Assembly (NCBI GenBank): GCA_964631835.1
Contig: CAZWAD010000018.1
Span: forward strand, 1 to 64,000
Source: Bog-950 sp964631835
GTDB lineage: Bacteria > Bacteroidota > Bacteroidia > Chitinophagales > LD1
Direction: 5' to 3'
Length of the DNA stretch: 64,000 nucleotides
Shown here: positions 9,814 through 19,300 of the stretch, one piece after another
Layout of the letters: each line of letters opens with the position of its first letter
How positions within the stretch are numbered: position 1 is the first letter of the stretch
The notes under the pieces: model-generated
The model's input: only the letters and a program-made list of their open reading frames with translations
What the model was told of the DNA's origin: nothing
The model's database searches: none
Program-made: the position numbers and the translations under genes

Positions 9814-10512
9814 TTACAGCATTCCCTCATCAGCAAAACTGTAATAGTTCTTCTCTCCTATAATCAAGTGGTCGAGCAGGATAATATCTAATGGTTTGGC
9901 TGCTTCTTTAATTTTCCTGGTTAGTTCAATATCTGCCTGGCTGGGTGTAAGGTTTCCTGATGGATGATTATGAACAGCAATAATGGAAGATGCAAGCAGT
10001 TCTATCCCATGTTTCAGGATTATTTTAATGTCGGCAACGGTACCGGTAACGCCTCCCGAACTGATGTTCTTGTGTGTAATTACTTTGTTTGATTTGTTGA
10101 GATAGAGAACATAAAATTCTTCGTGCGGCAAGTCAGCAACTTCCTGGTAGATGTATTCAAACGAATCCCTGCTTGATTTAATCACAGGTTTCTCCCTTAC
10201 CTCGCTCGATTGCCTCCTTCTTCCTAATTCAAGTGCCGCTGCAATGGTTACGGCTTTTGTATTGCCTAATCCTTTCTCCAGTTTCTTGAGATCACTTACC
10301 GAAAGTTTCCCCAACTCATTCAAATCACCTTTTACCTTCACAAGAATTTTCTTCGCAATGTCTAATGCCGAACTTCCTTTCACTCCCGTTCTCAGAAGAA
10401 TAGCTATCAATTCGGCATCGCTTAAAGCGCCTTTGCCTTTCAGTAAAAGTTTTTCTCGGGGCCGGTCTTCTTCTGCCCAGCTTTTTATGGATAAAAACTC
10501 CTTCTCTTCCAC
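9814..10512 (-). CDS. radC: RadC-family JAB/MPN-domain protein
   Basis: The 232-aa protein has the RadC layout. An N-terminal helix-hairpin-helix part (SIKSWAEEDRPREKLL, LSDAELIAILLRTG) is followed by a C-terminal MPN+ domain from about residue 105. The JAMM metal-binding signature is present as HNHPSGN followed by S and D (LTPSQADIELT). Historically linked to DNA repair, the biochemical role of RadC is still unsettled. It is convergent with the Omp28-like gene and is separated from rpsT by a terminator. Confidence 0.95.
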   Translation of the reverse strand: MEEKEFLSIKSWAEEDRPREKLLLKGKGALSDAELIAILLRTGVKGSSALDIAKKILVKVKGDLNELGKLSVSDLKKLEKGLGNTKAVTIAAALELGRRRQSSEVREKPVIKSSRDSFEYIYQEVADLPHEEFYVLYLNKSNKVITHKNISSGGVTGTVADIKIILKHGIELLASSIIAVHNHPSGNLTPSQADIELTRKIKEAAKPLDIILLDHLIIGEKNYYSFADEGML

Positions 10513-10523
10513 AGCCTGAAAAT

Positions 10524-10549
10524 AAAAAAGGCATCTGAAAAGATGCCTT
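10524..10549 (-). terminator. Intrinsic terminator of rpsT
   Basis: Read on the minus strand, AAGGCATC and GATGCCTT form an 8-bp stem with a TTTTCA loop, followed directly by a T-run. It is 23 bp downstream of the rpsT stop codon and upstream of radC. Confidence 0.85.
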
Positions 10550-10571
10550 CGTATAATTTGTATTGATGGAA

Positions 10572-10826
10572 CTACTTCGCTTTCGCAGTTAGCTTAGTTA
10601 ACCCTGATTTCAGGTTTGCCGCTTTATTCTGATGTATGTATCCCTTCTTCGCCAGTTTATCAATCATTGATAACACCTTCGGAAGCGCCTTTTTGGCTTC
10701 ACCCGACTTGCTTTCTGCGCGCAGGTCGCGGATAGCATTACGCATGGTTTTTGCGTAAAAGCGGTTATGTAATCTTCTTTTCGCGGTTTGCCGGATACGC
10801 TTAATAGCTGACTTATGATGGGCCAT
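10572..10826 (-). CDS. rpsT: 30S ribosomal protein S20
   Basis: This 84-aa, strongly basic protein opens with MAHHKSAIKRIRQTAKRRLHN and has the two-helix organisation of S20, ending in HQNKAANLKSGLTKLTAKAK. S20 binds 16S rRNA early in 30S assembly. Its length matches the family. The gene is monocistronic, with a clear Bacteroidota promoter 27 bp upstream and a terminator 23 bp downstream. Confidence 0.98.
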   Translation of the reverse strand: MAHHKSAIKRIRQTAKRRLHNRFYAKTMRNAIRDLRAESKSGEAKKALPKVLSMIDKLAKKGYIHQNKAANLKSGLTKLTAKAK

Positions 10827-10852
10827 CGTTCTCTTTTTTTAAAAATGGACGC

Positions 10853-10883
10853 CAAAAATAGAATAATCACCTAAAAATACAAA
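10853..10883 (-). promoter_or_regulatory. Bacteroidota-type promoter of rpsT
   Basis: On the minus strand the -33 box TTTG (complement of 10880-10883) is followed by exactly 19 bases and the -7 box TATTTTTG (complement of 10853-10860). This fits the TTTG-N19-TAnnTTTG consensus fully. Transcription would begin a few bases before the rpsT start codon at 10826. Confidence 0.8.
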
Positions 10884-10947
10884 CGCAAACTCTCTTATTT
10901 CTTATTTATCAATTAGTTTCGCACCCGCTTTTACGCTCAGCCATAAG

Positions 10948-13653
10948 ATGGATAGTTACAGTTTTCTTACTAACGCCACCCCCGATTATTTAGAGAATCT
11001 CTATCAGGATTTCAGGAAAAACCCTGCTTCTGTTGACCCTGACTTCAAAAAGTTTTTTGAAGGATTCGATTTTGCCTTGCTCAATTATGCCAACGGCAAA
11101 ACCGCGGCATTTTCTGCCGATGAACTGAAGGTTTATAACCTCATCATTGCCTTCCGGAATAAAGGGCATTTAATTGCAGATACCAACCCTATCAAGAAAC
11201 GTAAAAACCGCCAGGCAAATCTTGAATTGGAACACTTCGGGTTAAGTGAAAAAGATTTGGAGAGAAAGTTTGCTGTTGGTTCCGAAATCGGGCTGACCAA
11301 CGCCTCTCTCAACGAAATTATTTCCCGGCTCCGTAAAATTTACTGTGGCAAAATCGGCTTTGAAACCGGTTATATCCGGTTGAAAGAAGAAATAGAGTTT
11401 TTCCGAAACCATACAGAAAAAAAAGACATCCTCATCAACTTCCCCGTAGAGAAAAAAGAGCGGATTCTGCGCAAACTCAACAAAGCGGTCTCCTTCGAAA
11501 AATTCCTCGGAACAAAATATATCGGTGAAAAAAGGTTTTCCCTCGAAGGCGGTGAAACTGCTATCCCTGCTCTCGATGCCATTATTCATACTGCCGCCTC
11601 GCTCGGTGTTGAAGAAGTAGCTTTCGGCATGGCTCACCGCGGAAGGCTGAATGTGTTAGCTAACATTATGGGAAAAACCTATGAAGAAATCTTCAACGAA
11701 TTTGAAGGAAATGTATTGACTGACATAACCATGGGTGACGGTGATGTAAAATATCATCTTGGTTTTTCTTCCCAATACCCCACCGAAGCCGGAAAGTCAG
11801 TTTACCTCAAACTGATGCCCAACCCCTCGCACCTCGAAGCCGTCAACCCTATTGTTACCGGCTTTGCCCGTGCTAAAGCCGATGCCATTTATAAATCTGA
11901 TTATGATAAAATTCTTCCTGTCCTCATTCATGGCGACTCTGCCGTAGCCGGGCAGGGTATTGTTTACGAGGTGTTGCAAATGGCTAAGCTCGATGGTTAC
12001 TATTCGGGAGGAACCATTCATTTTGTTATCAATAACCAAATTGGATTTACCACCGATTTTGGAGATGCACGCTCTTCCGACTACTGCACATCCATTGCCG
12101 CTGCCATTGAGGCACCGGTACTCCATGTAAATGGCGATGATATCGAAGCAGTGGTTTTTGCTTCCGAAATTGCCGCTGAATACCGCCAGCTGTTCAATAA
12201 AGATATTTTTATTGATATGGTTTGCTACCGCAGGTGGGGGCACAACGAAAGCGATGACCCCAAGTTTACACAGCCGCTTATGTATAAGCTTATTGAAAAA
12301 CATTCCAACCCCCGCGATATCTACTCCAGGCAGCTCGAATCAGAAGGCTCTGTAACAGCCGAGCTGGCAAAGCGAATGGAAAAAGAATTTTGGGATGAAC
12401 TTCAGCAACGCCTCGATTCCGTGAAACAGCATCCCCTGCCCTACAAAAAACAAAAAAACGAACTCGCCTGGCAGAAACTTCGTAAGGCTTCCATTCAGGA
12501 TTTTATTCAATCCCCCGATACTTCCATAACCCAAGATACCGCCCTCAAACTCATAGAAGGTCTCAACCGCGTGCCCGATGGCTTTACCCCTCTTCGCAAG
12601 GTTCAGAAATACCTCAACGAGCGTAACAAGCTCATGCAGGAAGAAAAAAAATTAGACTGGGCGGCTGCTGAACTCATGGCTTACGGCTCTATTCTGCTCG
12701 ATGGAAAAGACATCCGCCTGTCGGGTGAAGATGTAAAGCGCGGCACCTTTACTCACCGCCATGCAGTTATTACCGATGAAAACACCGATGAAGAATATTG
12801 CCGCCTCTGCAACCTCGCCAAAAAGCAGGGCAGGTTTTTTGTTTACAACTCCCACCTCAGCGAATACGGTGTACTGGGCTTTGAGTACGGCTACTCCCTT
12901 CCAAGCCCCGACCCCCTCGTAATTTGGGAAGCTCAGTTTGGCGACTTTGCCAACGGTGCCCAAATTATCATCGACCAGTTTATTACCTCGGGCGAAAGCA
13001 AATGGCAGCGTGCCACCGGTTTGGTGCTTCTGCTTCCTCACGGCTACGAAGGCCAGGGGCCCGAACACTCCTCCGCCCGTCTCGAAAGATTTTTACAGCA
13101 GTGTGCCGAAATGAATATGGTTGTGGTAAACATTACCGACCCCGCAAACTTTTTCCATGCTCTGCGCAGGCAACTGAAATGGCCTTTCCGTAAACCACTC
13201 GTGGTCATGAGCCCCAAGAGTTTGCTCCGCCACCCCCGCTGTCTTTCTCCTCTCGAAAATATTCTGAAAGGCGGCTTTGAAGAACTGCTCGTTGACCATG
13301 TGGAAAGCACCGCACGAAAAATTATTTTCTGCTCAGGCAAAATCTATTACGACCTTCTCGAGCGCAAAGTGCGCGACAACATTACCGATGTGGTCATCGC
13401 CCGTGTTGAACAGCTTTACCCCGTGCCGCAGGACAAGATGATTGAACTGTCGAAAAAATACCCCCATGCGCAAGTGTGGTGGGTGCAGGAAGAACCCGAA
13501 AACATGGGCGCCTGGTATTTTATTCATGCCCGGTTCAACGAAAAACTACACATCCGCGGCATTGCCCGCAAAAACTCCGCTTCACCTGCTACCGGTTTCA
13601 AGAAAATTCACCTCGAAGAGCAGGAAACTATTCTGCGAAGAGCGTTTGAATAA
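10948..13653 (+). CDS. sucA: 2-oxoglutarate dehydrogenase E1 component
   Basis: SucA is the thiamine-diphosphate-dependent decarboxylase of the 2-oxoglutarate dehydrogenase complex in the TCA cycle. The 901-aa length fits the family. The N-terminus has the E2-binding pattern (YLENLYQDFRKNPASVDPDF). The core has GMAHRGRLNVL at about 226, HGDSAVAGQG at about 328 and NNQIGFTT at about 361. RRWGHNESDDPKFTQPLMY follows, with the ThDP and Mg ligands. The C-terminal half holds the HSSARLERFLQ region. The E2 gene sucB, often next to sucA, is not here; the 900 bp downstream is repeat-rich non-coding DNA. Confidence 0.97.
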   Translation: MDSYSFLTNATPDYLENLYQDFRKNPASVDPDFKKFFEGFDFALLNYANGKTAAFSADELKVYNLIIAFRNKGHLIADTNPIKKRKNRQANLELEHFGLSEKDLERKFAVGSEIGLTNASLNEIISRLRKIYCGKIGFETGYIRLKEEIEFFRNHTEKKDILINFPVEKKERILRKLNKAVSFEKFLGTKYIGEKRFSLEGGETAIPALDAIIHTAASLGVEEVAFGMAHRGRLNVLANIMGKTYEEIFNEFEGNVLTDITMGDGDVKYHLGFSSQYPTEAGKSVYLKLMPNPSHLEAVNPIVTGFARAKADAIYKSDYDKILPVLIHGDSAVAGQGIVYEVLQMAKLDGYYSGGTIHFVINNQIGFTTDFGDARSSDYCTSIAAAIEAPVLHVNGDDIEAVVFASEIAAEYRQLFNKDIFIDMVCYRRWGHNESDDPKFTQPLMYKLIEKHSNPRDIYSRQLESEGSVTAELAKRMEKEFWDELQQRLDSVKQHPLPYKKQKNELAWQKLRKASIQDFIQSPDTSITQDTALKLIEGLNRVPDGFTPLRKVQKYLNERNKLMQEEKKLDWAAAELMAYGSILLDGKDIRLSGEDVKRGTFTHRHAVITDENTDEEYCRLCNLAKKQGRFFVYNSHLSEYGVLGFEYGYSLPSPDPLVIWEAQFGDFANGAQIIIDQFITSGESKWQRATGLVLLLPHGYEGQGPEHSSARLERFLQQCAEMNMVVVNITDPANFFHALRRQLKWPFRKPLVVMSPKSLLRHPRCLSPLENILKGGFEELLVDHVESTARKIIFCSGKIYYDLLERKVRDNITDVVIARVEQLYPVPQDKMIELSKKYPHAQVWWVQEEPENMGAWYFIHARFNEKLHIRGIARKNSASPATGFKKIHLEEQETILRRAFE

Positions 13654-13681
13654 TGAGCAGAAGATAAGATGATGGCTAAGG

Positions 13682-13732
13682 GCATTCTTTGTCATTCTGA
13701 ACGTAGGTCTCCGTAGTGAAGAACCTTGTATT
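13682..13732 (+). repeat. 51-bp dispersed repeat, copy 1
   Basis: It starts GCATTCTTTGTCATTCTGAA and continues through CGTAGTGAAGAACCTTGTATT. It is identical to 13996-14046. The TGTCATTCTGA core resembles a dispersed intergenic word that I know from many bacterial genomes, whose function is unclear. Confidence 0.85.
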
Positions 13733-13995
13733 TGCATTTTGTCTCCCGCTTGTTTCATCCCGCTCTCCTTTGCGGGAAGCGGGAGTGGCACGCGGCTCTG
13801 CGCGTGACGAGGGTGGAATGTATTTCTGTATTTGCTCCATCGGAGCAATCTGTTTGTAGCAATAAAGAAAGCAAAAATGAATTACGCTCCGCAGGAGCCG
13901 TCTGTTTTGTATTTGCATTTCTCCCTCTCCTTTCCAAAGGTTAGGGCAGGGGTGAGGTATCGCCAGCAAAAAAGATTTCCGCTTCCTTCCTTCGC

Positions 13996-14046
13996 GCATT
14001 CTTTGTCATTCTGAACGTAGGTCTCCGTAGTGAAGAACCTTGTATT
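13996..14046 (+). repeat. 51-bp dispersed repeat, copy 2
   Basis: Identical to the copy at 13682-13732, in the same orientation and 314 bp downstream. The DNA between the two is unrelated to the DNA around them, so this is not a simple tandem duplication. Confidence 0.85.
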
Positions 14047-14471
14047 CATCCCCTCTGTGCGTTGCTTTTTGCTTAGCGAGAGGGGTAGGGGTGTGTTGTG
14101 TTAGGCTATTTGCATTCCCGCTCTTCCAACTCTTAACCTCTGCGCGTCTTGCAAGTTCCAATAAATACAAGTTTACAACTTCCCCATTCTCCAATCCGCA
14201 ATTCCATCCGTCCCATAAGTCCCCATCGTCCCAAACAACCAACCACCACATTCTCACATTCTTCCATCCGCTAATTCACTAACTTTCGTGCAATTCGTGT
14301 CAGCATCTCTCAGCTCTTCCAACTCTTAACCTCTGCCCGCTCTTCAAAATCTTAGGCGTTGCGACTTGGAAGTATCTCGCTCCTTCCCATCAGCCCCTCT
14401 GCCATCTATCCCTGCCAACATTACAAACCGTCCCCCACTCTCCCATCCCTTCATTCCCATCCCCCCCCAAC

Positions 14472-14501
14472 AAAAAAAGCCGCACTCCCGTGCGGCTTTT
14501 T
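14472..14501 (-). terminator. Intrinsic terminator of the orphan gene
   Basis: AGCCGCAC and GTGCGGCT form a perfect 8-bp stem with a four-base loop, flanked by A-runs and T-runs on both sides. On the minus strand it lies about 50 bp after the stop of the gene at 14553-15599. Confidence 0.85.
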
Positions 14502-14552
14502 ACTCAATCATGCCTCCAATCATTCAATCACTCAAATCATAATTCAGCCATT

Positions 14553-15599
14553 TCAGGGCGTTGGTGATTCCAAATGCGTAAACGTAACCTTATAATGAAC
14601 CACCCCCGTACCATTATTTCTGATATTCATCACCGGCTTCATTTCACTCAACCCCGTCAATGTTGTAAACTCAAGCACCGGCTTCGTCACCGTTCCCGCT
14701 GGCGCATTCCAGAAAGTATCTCCCGGTCCCGGAACTGCCTGCGGCACATTCGAACCAAAAATCACCACTTCTCCGTCAAGCTCCACCTTCACCCGCGTAT
14801 CATCCGTAATTCCCAATCCCGCCAGCGATGTGCTTGCCGTACTGGTTGCCGCTATATCACCCTCCTTCACCTCTGTTAAACCCTCGCCCTCCTCAGGGCT
14901 CAGCATCGCCAAAATCCTCTCCCACACAAACCGCTCCCTCACCGATGCATTCTTCCTGAATATATGCTTCCCATCCTCCATCATCTCCCGCCCCTCTCTG
15001 TATATAGCATTATTCGCCTCAATCTTCGCATCCGTTTGCTCCTGTGCATCCTGCCTCGCATCCTTAAAATTTCCATACAACTCATCAAACTCCTCCTTCA
15101 CATCATTATACGCATCTGCAAACGAAGGCGTAGTTGGCATACCTCCCTCAGCTTCCAGCACCGCGCTGTGTGTTGTTATAAAAGTCTTCCCTGCCTCCAG
15201 CAGCAAACTCACATCCTCCCAATCCTTATTTGCCGCTGAATCATAATAACCCTTACCCGCCTCCTCTATTCTTGGCTTGTAATGCGCTCCCTTAAATGCC
15301 TTCCTGATATACCCGTCAAGCGAGTTCCATTTTCCCAAACACCCGTCCAATAACTCCTCCAAATCCGCATGCATCACCTCCGATGCCGCATACCTTGCCT
15401 GACCGTCAGGCAATACCTTCGCTGCCTGTATCGCTGCCTTCTTAACTACCGACATCCCTGCCGTGTACTTCGTGTTCTCTGCAATAAATTCCGCTTCCCT
15501 TTCCGCCTGGCTGTCCCACGCGCTGTTCAGCCCCGAGTATAACTCCGCTTGTGTGCACCGGTACTCCGGTTGGGGTCTTGGTGTAATTAAAGTTGCCAT
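14553..15599 (-). CDS. Orphan hypothetical protein, 348 aa
   Basis: I do not recognise the family. Residues 1 to about 240 are predicted largely helical and rich in Ala, Glu and Lys (QAEREAEFIAENTKY, DARQDAQEQTDAKIEANNA). Residues from about 250 look beta-rich, with VKVELDGEVVIFGSN and a closing segment that resembles a small beta-sandwich (MNIRNNGTGVVHYKVTFTHL). There is no signal peptide or membrane helix. The start (MATLITPRPQP) follows a T-rich upstream region. It has its own terminator and is flanked on both sides by pyrimidine-rich repeat DNA, and array A2 begins about 80 bp upstream. The isolation suggests an acquired or fast-evolving gene. Confidence 0.8.
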   Translation of the reverse strand: MATLITPRPQPEYRCTQAELYSGLNSAWDSQAEREAEFIAENTKYTAGMSVVKKAAIQAAKVLPDGQARYAASEVMHADLEELLDGCLGKWNSLDGYIRKAFKGAHYKPRIEEAGKGYYDSAANKDWEDVSLLLEAGKTFITTHSAVLEAEGGMPTTPSFADAYNDVKEEFDELYGNFKDARQDAQEQTDAKIEANNAIYREGREMMEDGKHIFRKNASVRERFVWERILAMLSPEEGEGLTEVKEGDIAATSTASTSLAGLGITDDTRVKVELDGEVVIFGSNVPQAVPGPGDTFWNAPAGTVTKPVLEFTTLTGLSEMKPVMNIRNNGTGVVHYKVTFTHLESPTP

Positions 15600-15681
15600 G
15601 GTGATAAATTTTTTTGTATTAAAAAATGTTCAACAAAAAAAATCTCCCTCAACCTCTGTGCCACCTACCCCTTTATCCTCA

Positions 15682-15940
15682 TTCTCTTAGTCATATCCTC
15701 AATTCGCCTTGCCATATTTCTCATTCGCCTTGACATATTTTCAATTCGTCTTGACATATTTTCCATTCGCCTTCCCATATTTAACATTCGCCTTTCCATA
15801 AACCTCGTTCGCCTTTCCATAATCCTCGTTCGCCTTTCCATAATCCTCATTCGCCTTTCCATAAACCTCATTCGCCTTTCCATACTCTCCCTGCGCCTTC
15901 CCTTATCTCATATTCATCCGCCCTTATCAGCCCTGCGCCC
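15682..15940. repeat. 21-bp tandem array A2 (TTCGCC units)
   Basis: TTCGCC or a close variant occurs at 15703, 15724, 15745, 15766, 15787, 15808, 15829, 15850 and 15871, always 21 bp apart. Degenerate units at 15682, 15892 and 15934 stay in phase. The minus strand reads as heptapeptides of the MERRMRI type. The array lies between divergent genes, upstream of both the orphan gene and the MMPL fusion gene. Confidence 0.88.
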
Positions 15941-16313
15941 TTTCCGATTTTCCGCTCAACTCATCCCCGTCTCCGCTCCTTGCCGCTGTTTGCCTTTCAC
16001 TCCATCCGTTTTTCCTGCCCGCCCAACAGGCAGCTCTCATCCCCCTTGTCATTGCTTAATGCCCCTCATCTTCAGCACCCATCCTCCTTCCCGGTTTACC
16101 TTTCAACAATCACAAATTTCTAATCCAAACTCTCCAACCCGTTCTTATCTTCCGGTTCCTTATATTCTCCTATTCACATTCAGCTCTCACAAATCCCGAA
16201 CTTGTTTCCCAACCAACCCCGCTCTTGTCCTCAGTCCCTTTACTCTCCCTGGCGGCTAATCTTATTCCCATTCTCTCATTCTCAAATTCTCTCATTACTA
16301 TATTCGCCCGGGC
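15941..16313. other. Pyrimidine-rich non-coding stretch
   Basis: About 370 bp with C plus T clearly dominant on the plus strand and no believable gene. No clear promoter box was found for the downstream MMPL fusion gene. Runs such as TCTCATTCTCAAATTCTCTC stand close to its start. Confidence 0.6.
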
Positions 16314-19300
16314 ATGAAGCAACTTCTACTTGCTGCTTATATATTCTTTCAGAACCGGAAAACCCTTTTCTATTCTCTTACCGCTTTTCTCTTTGCCCTG
16401 CTTGCCTTTCTGGCTTCTCAAATTATTATTGAAGAAGACATAAACCGCCTCCTGCCCGAAAGCGGTCAAACAAAACAGATTACCGGAATTTTTAAGAGCG
16501 CAAACTTTGCCGATAAAGTAATTGTAAAGATTACAGCCCGCGGTGAAACCCAACCCGAAACCCTTATCGCCCTTGCCGATTCTTTCGAAACCAATCTTCT
16601 ACAAAAACACAGCGCTGAAATTGCCTCTCTTAAAAAAACAGTCAGCGATGAAACCGCGCTGGATATTTACAATACCGTCCACAACCACCTGCCGATTTAC
16701 TTAGAGCAGGAAGATTACAACACTATTGATTCGCTGATTGCACCGGAGCGCGTAGCGCAAACCATGAATGAAAATTACAGCGCTGTTACTTCGGCTACAG
16801 GCATGATACTCAAAAAGCTGATAGCCGATGACCCGGTAGGCATTTCCAATATTGCTCTTCGCAGGCTGCAGCAGCTTCAGCTCGATGAAAACTACACACT
16901 GTATGACGGCTACATCATGTCCAATGACCTCAGGAGCCTGTTCATGTTTATCACTCTCCAAAGTCTTTCAGGCGAAACCGGCAAGAACATAAAACTGTTC
17001 GCGGGCTTTGACCAAATCATCACCTCGCTGAACCCGCAAAAAAGTAGCGCTGAAATTTTCTACTACGGCAACCCGGTGGTAGCAGCAGGCAATGCAAAGC
17101 AACTCAGGCGCGACTCCCTCGTTACGCTTAGCATTACCGTGGTGCTCATCCTGCTGTTTGTCGGCTTCTTCTTCCGCAAAAAGAGCGTACCCCTCATCAT
17201 GATGTTGCCTGTCTTGTTCGGTGGTGTTTTTGCCCTCGCAGTTATCGCCCTCACCCGCGGAAGCATTTCGAGCATTGCCATTGGCGCGGGCTCGGTGGTG
17301 CTCGGCATTGCCGTCAATTACTCCCTGCATTTTTTCAGTCATTACAGGCACTGCGGCTCGGTTCAGCAAACCATCAGCGATTTGCTTTCGCCCATGACCA
17401 TCGGCAGTGTGACCACCGTAGGCTCTTTCCTTTCTCTGTCTTTCATGCAATCGCAAATACTGAACGACTTCGGCTTGTTTGCCGGTTTGAGCTTAGTGGG
17501 CGCCACTTTCTTTGCCCTAGTATTTCTTCCGCATTTTATCCCGGCAAATCTCCATGCACTACAAAACCGCCATGTGCAATCGCAAATTGAAAAACTCCTG
17601 AACTTTAAAATCAAACAGAAAGGAATTTTGTTCCCGCTTATTATCCTTCTCACCGGCTTCCTTTTCTATCATGCCCGCAACGTCTCCTTCCAAACCGATT
17701 TGAACTCCGTGAACTTTATGAGCGAACAAACTAAAAACGCTCAAAACGAAATTGACATCACACAGAACGATACTTCCAAACTGGTGTTTATTGCAGTAAA
17801 CGGAAACACCGAAGAAGAAATGCTGCAGAACAACGAAATACTCCTTCGGCAACTGCACGAAGCAAAGTCGAAAGGTTGGGTAGAAAAGTATTCTTCTTTC
17901 AGCCGCTTCATTCCCTCTCAAAAACAGCAGCAGGAAAAAATAAAACGCTGGAATGATTTCTGGACGAAACAGAAAAAAGAAACTTTGCTTGCCGCTGTAA
18001 AGCGCGAAGCCGCAAAGGCGGGATTTTCACCCACAGCCTTTCAAAGTTTCGAAACACTGCTTGCTAAAGAATATGTTCCGGTTACTGGTGAATACTTTGC
18101 TCCTGTCAGGCAAACTTTCGGAAGCGAATATTTAATTGCTTCTGAAAACCGGCAAACCGTTATCAATGCTGTTCAGGTAAATAAAACGCAGAGGAAACTT
18201 TTGTATGCCGAACTTAACAAACACCCCTTCACCGTAGTTCTCGACAAACAGATAATTACAAACAAGTTTGTAGAAATCATTGTCAGCGATTTCAATTCCA
18301 TACTGCTGCTTACCTCCGGTCTGGTATTCTTTGCCCTGCTTATCAGCTACGGAAGGCTTGAACTTACCATCATTACATTTTTACCTATGGCTATCTCCTG
18401 GATTTGGATTTTGGGAATCATGAGCTTAATCGGCTTGCAGTTTAACCTCATCAACATCATCATCTCTACTTTCATCTTCGGGCTGGGCGATGACTTCAGC
18501 ATTTTTATTACTGACGGGCTCACAAGAAAATTTAAGGAAGGGAAAGAAACACTGGTCTCGCACCGGGTTTCTATTTTCCTGTGTGCGGTAACTGTTCTCA
18601 TCGGGTTAGGCGCATTGCTTTTTGCGAAGCATCCGGCATTGCGCTCCGTAGCACTGGTTTCAGTCATCGGAATTTTTTGCGTAGTGGTTATCGGGCAAAC
18701 CCTTCAGCCGCTTCTCTACAACTTTTTTATTCAAAGCCGGAAAGAAAAAGGACTGCCCCCATGGACTATTCCTACTCTCCTGCTCTTCTGGATTGCGTTC
18801 GGATACTTCGTTACCGTTTGTTTACTCGCTACGCTCGTAGGCTATATTCTCATTTATCTTGTTCCTTTCCCCGGAAAGAAAAAGCGAAAACTCTTTTTCC
18901 ACTTTTTAGTTTGCCATGCCCTCAGGGTGCTCACTTACATGATGGTAAACGTACGCAAAACGCACATCGGGAAGGAAAACATGGACTTTTCGAAACCGGC
19001 AATAATAATTGCGAACCATGCATCGTTCCTCGATATTTTAGTCACCGTGATGCAGCACCCCAAACTGATACTGTTGACGAATCATTGGGTTTACTACTCC
19101 CCGGTGTTCGGAAAAGTGGTACAACTGGCCGATTATTACCCGGTAATGCAGGGAGCCGGTGCCGCTATCGACAAATTCGCTGACATTGTGAATGATGGCT
19201 ATTCGATTGTCGTGTTTCCCGAAGGCACACGCTCACCGGACGGAAACCTGAAACGCTTCCACAAAGGAGCTTTCTATTTAGCGGAACAACTAAACGTTGA

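Larger units (their letters stand above)
13654..14471. other. Repeat-rich non-coding stretch after sucA
   Basis: No convincing gene is present. The stretch holds a 51-bp direct repeat (13682-13732 and 13996-14046) and a 24-bp direct repeat, GCTCTTCCAACTCTTAACCT and four more bases, at 14120-14143 and 14313-14336. There are several G/C palindromes such as CCCGCTCTCCTTTGCGGG near 13760. One copy of TTCGTGCAATTCGTGTC lies at 14285-14301; this is one base different from the repeat that brackets the GxxExxY gene 48 kb away. From about 14,100 on, the plus strand is pyrimidine-rich. Confidence 0.7.

Noticed and set aside
13676..14595. Several short frames after sucA on both strands
   Set aside because: They pass through direct repeats and palindromes, have odd composition (runs of Ser, Pro, His) and conflict with each other.
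15665..15883. MERRMRI-type repeat protein over array A2
   Set aside because: It is the translation of the 21-bp array, and homologous phase continues beyond its ends where no frame exists.
18581..19183. 200-aa frame inside the MMPL fusion gene
   Set aside because: It is in another frame of a well-supported gene and is rich in Arg, Cys and Ser, with no motif.
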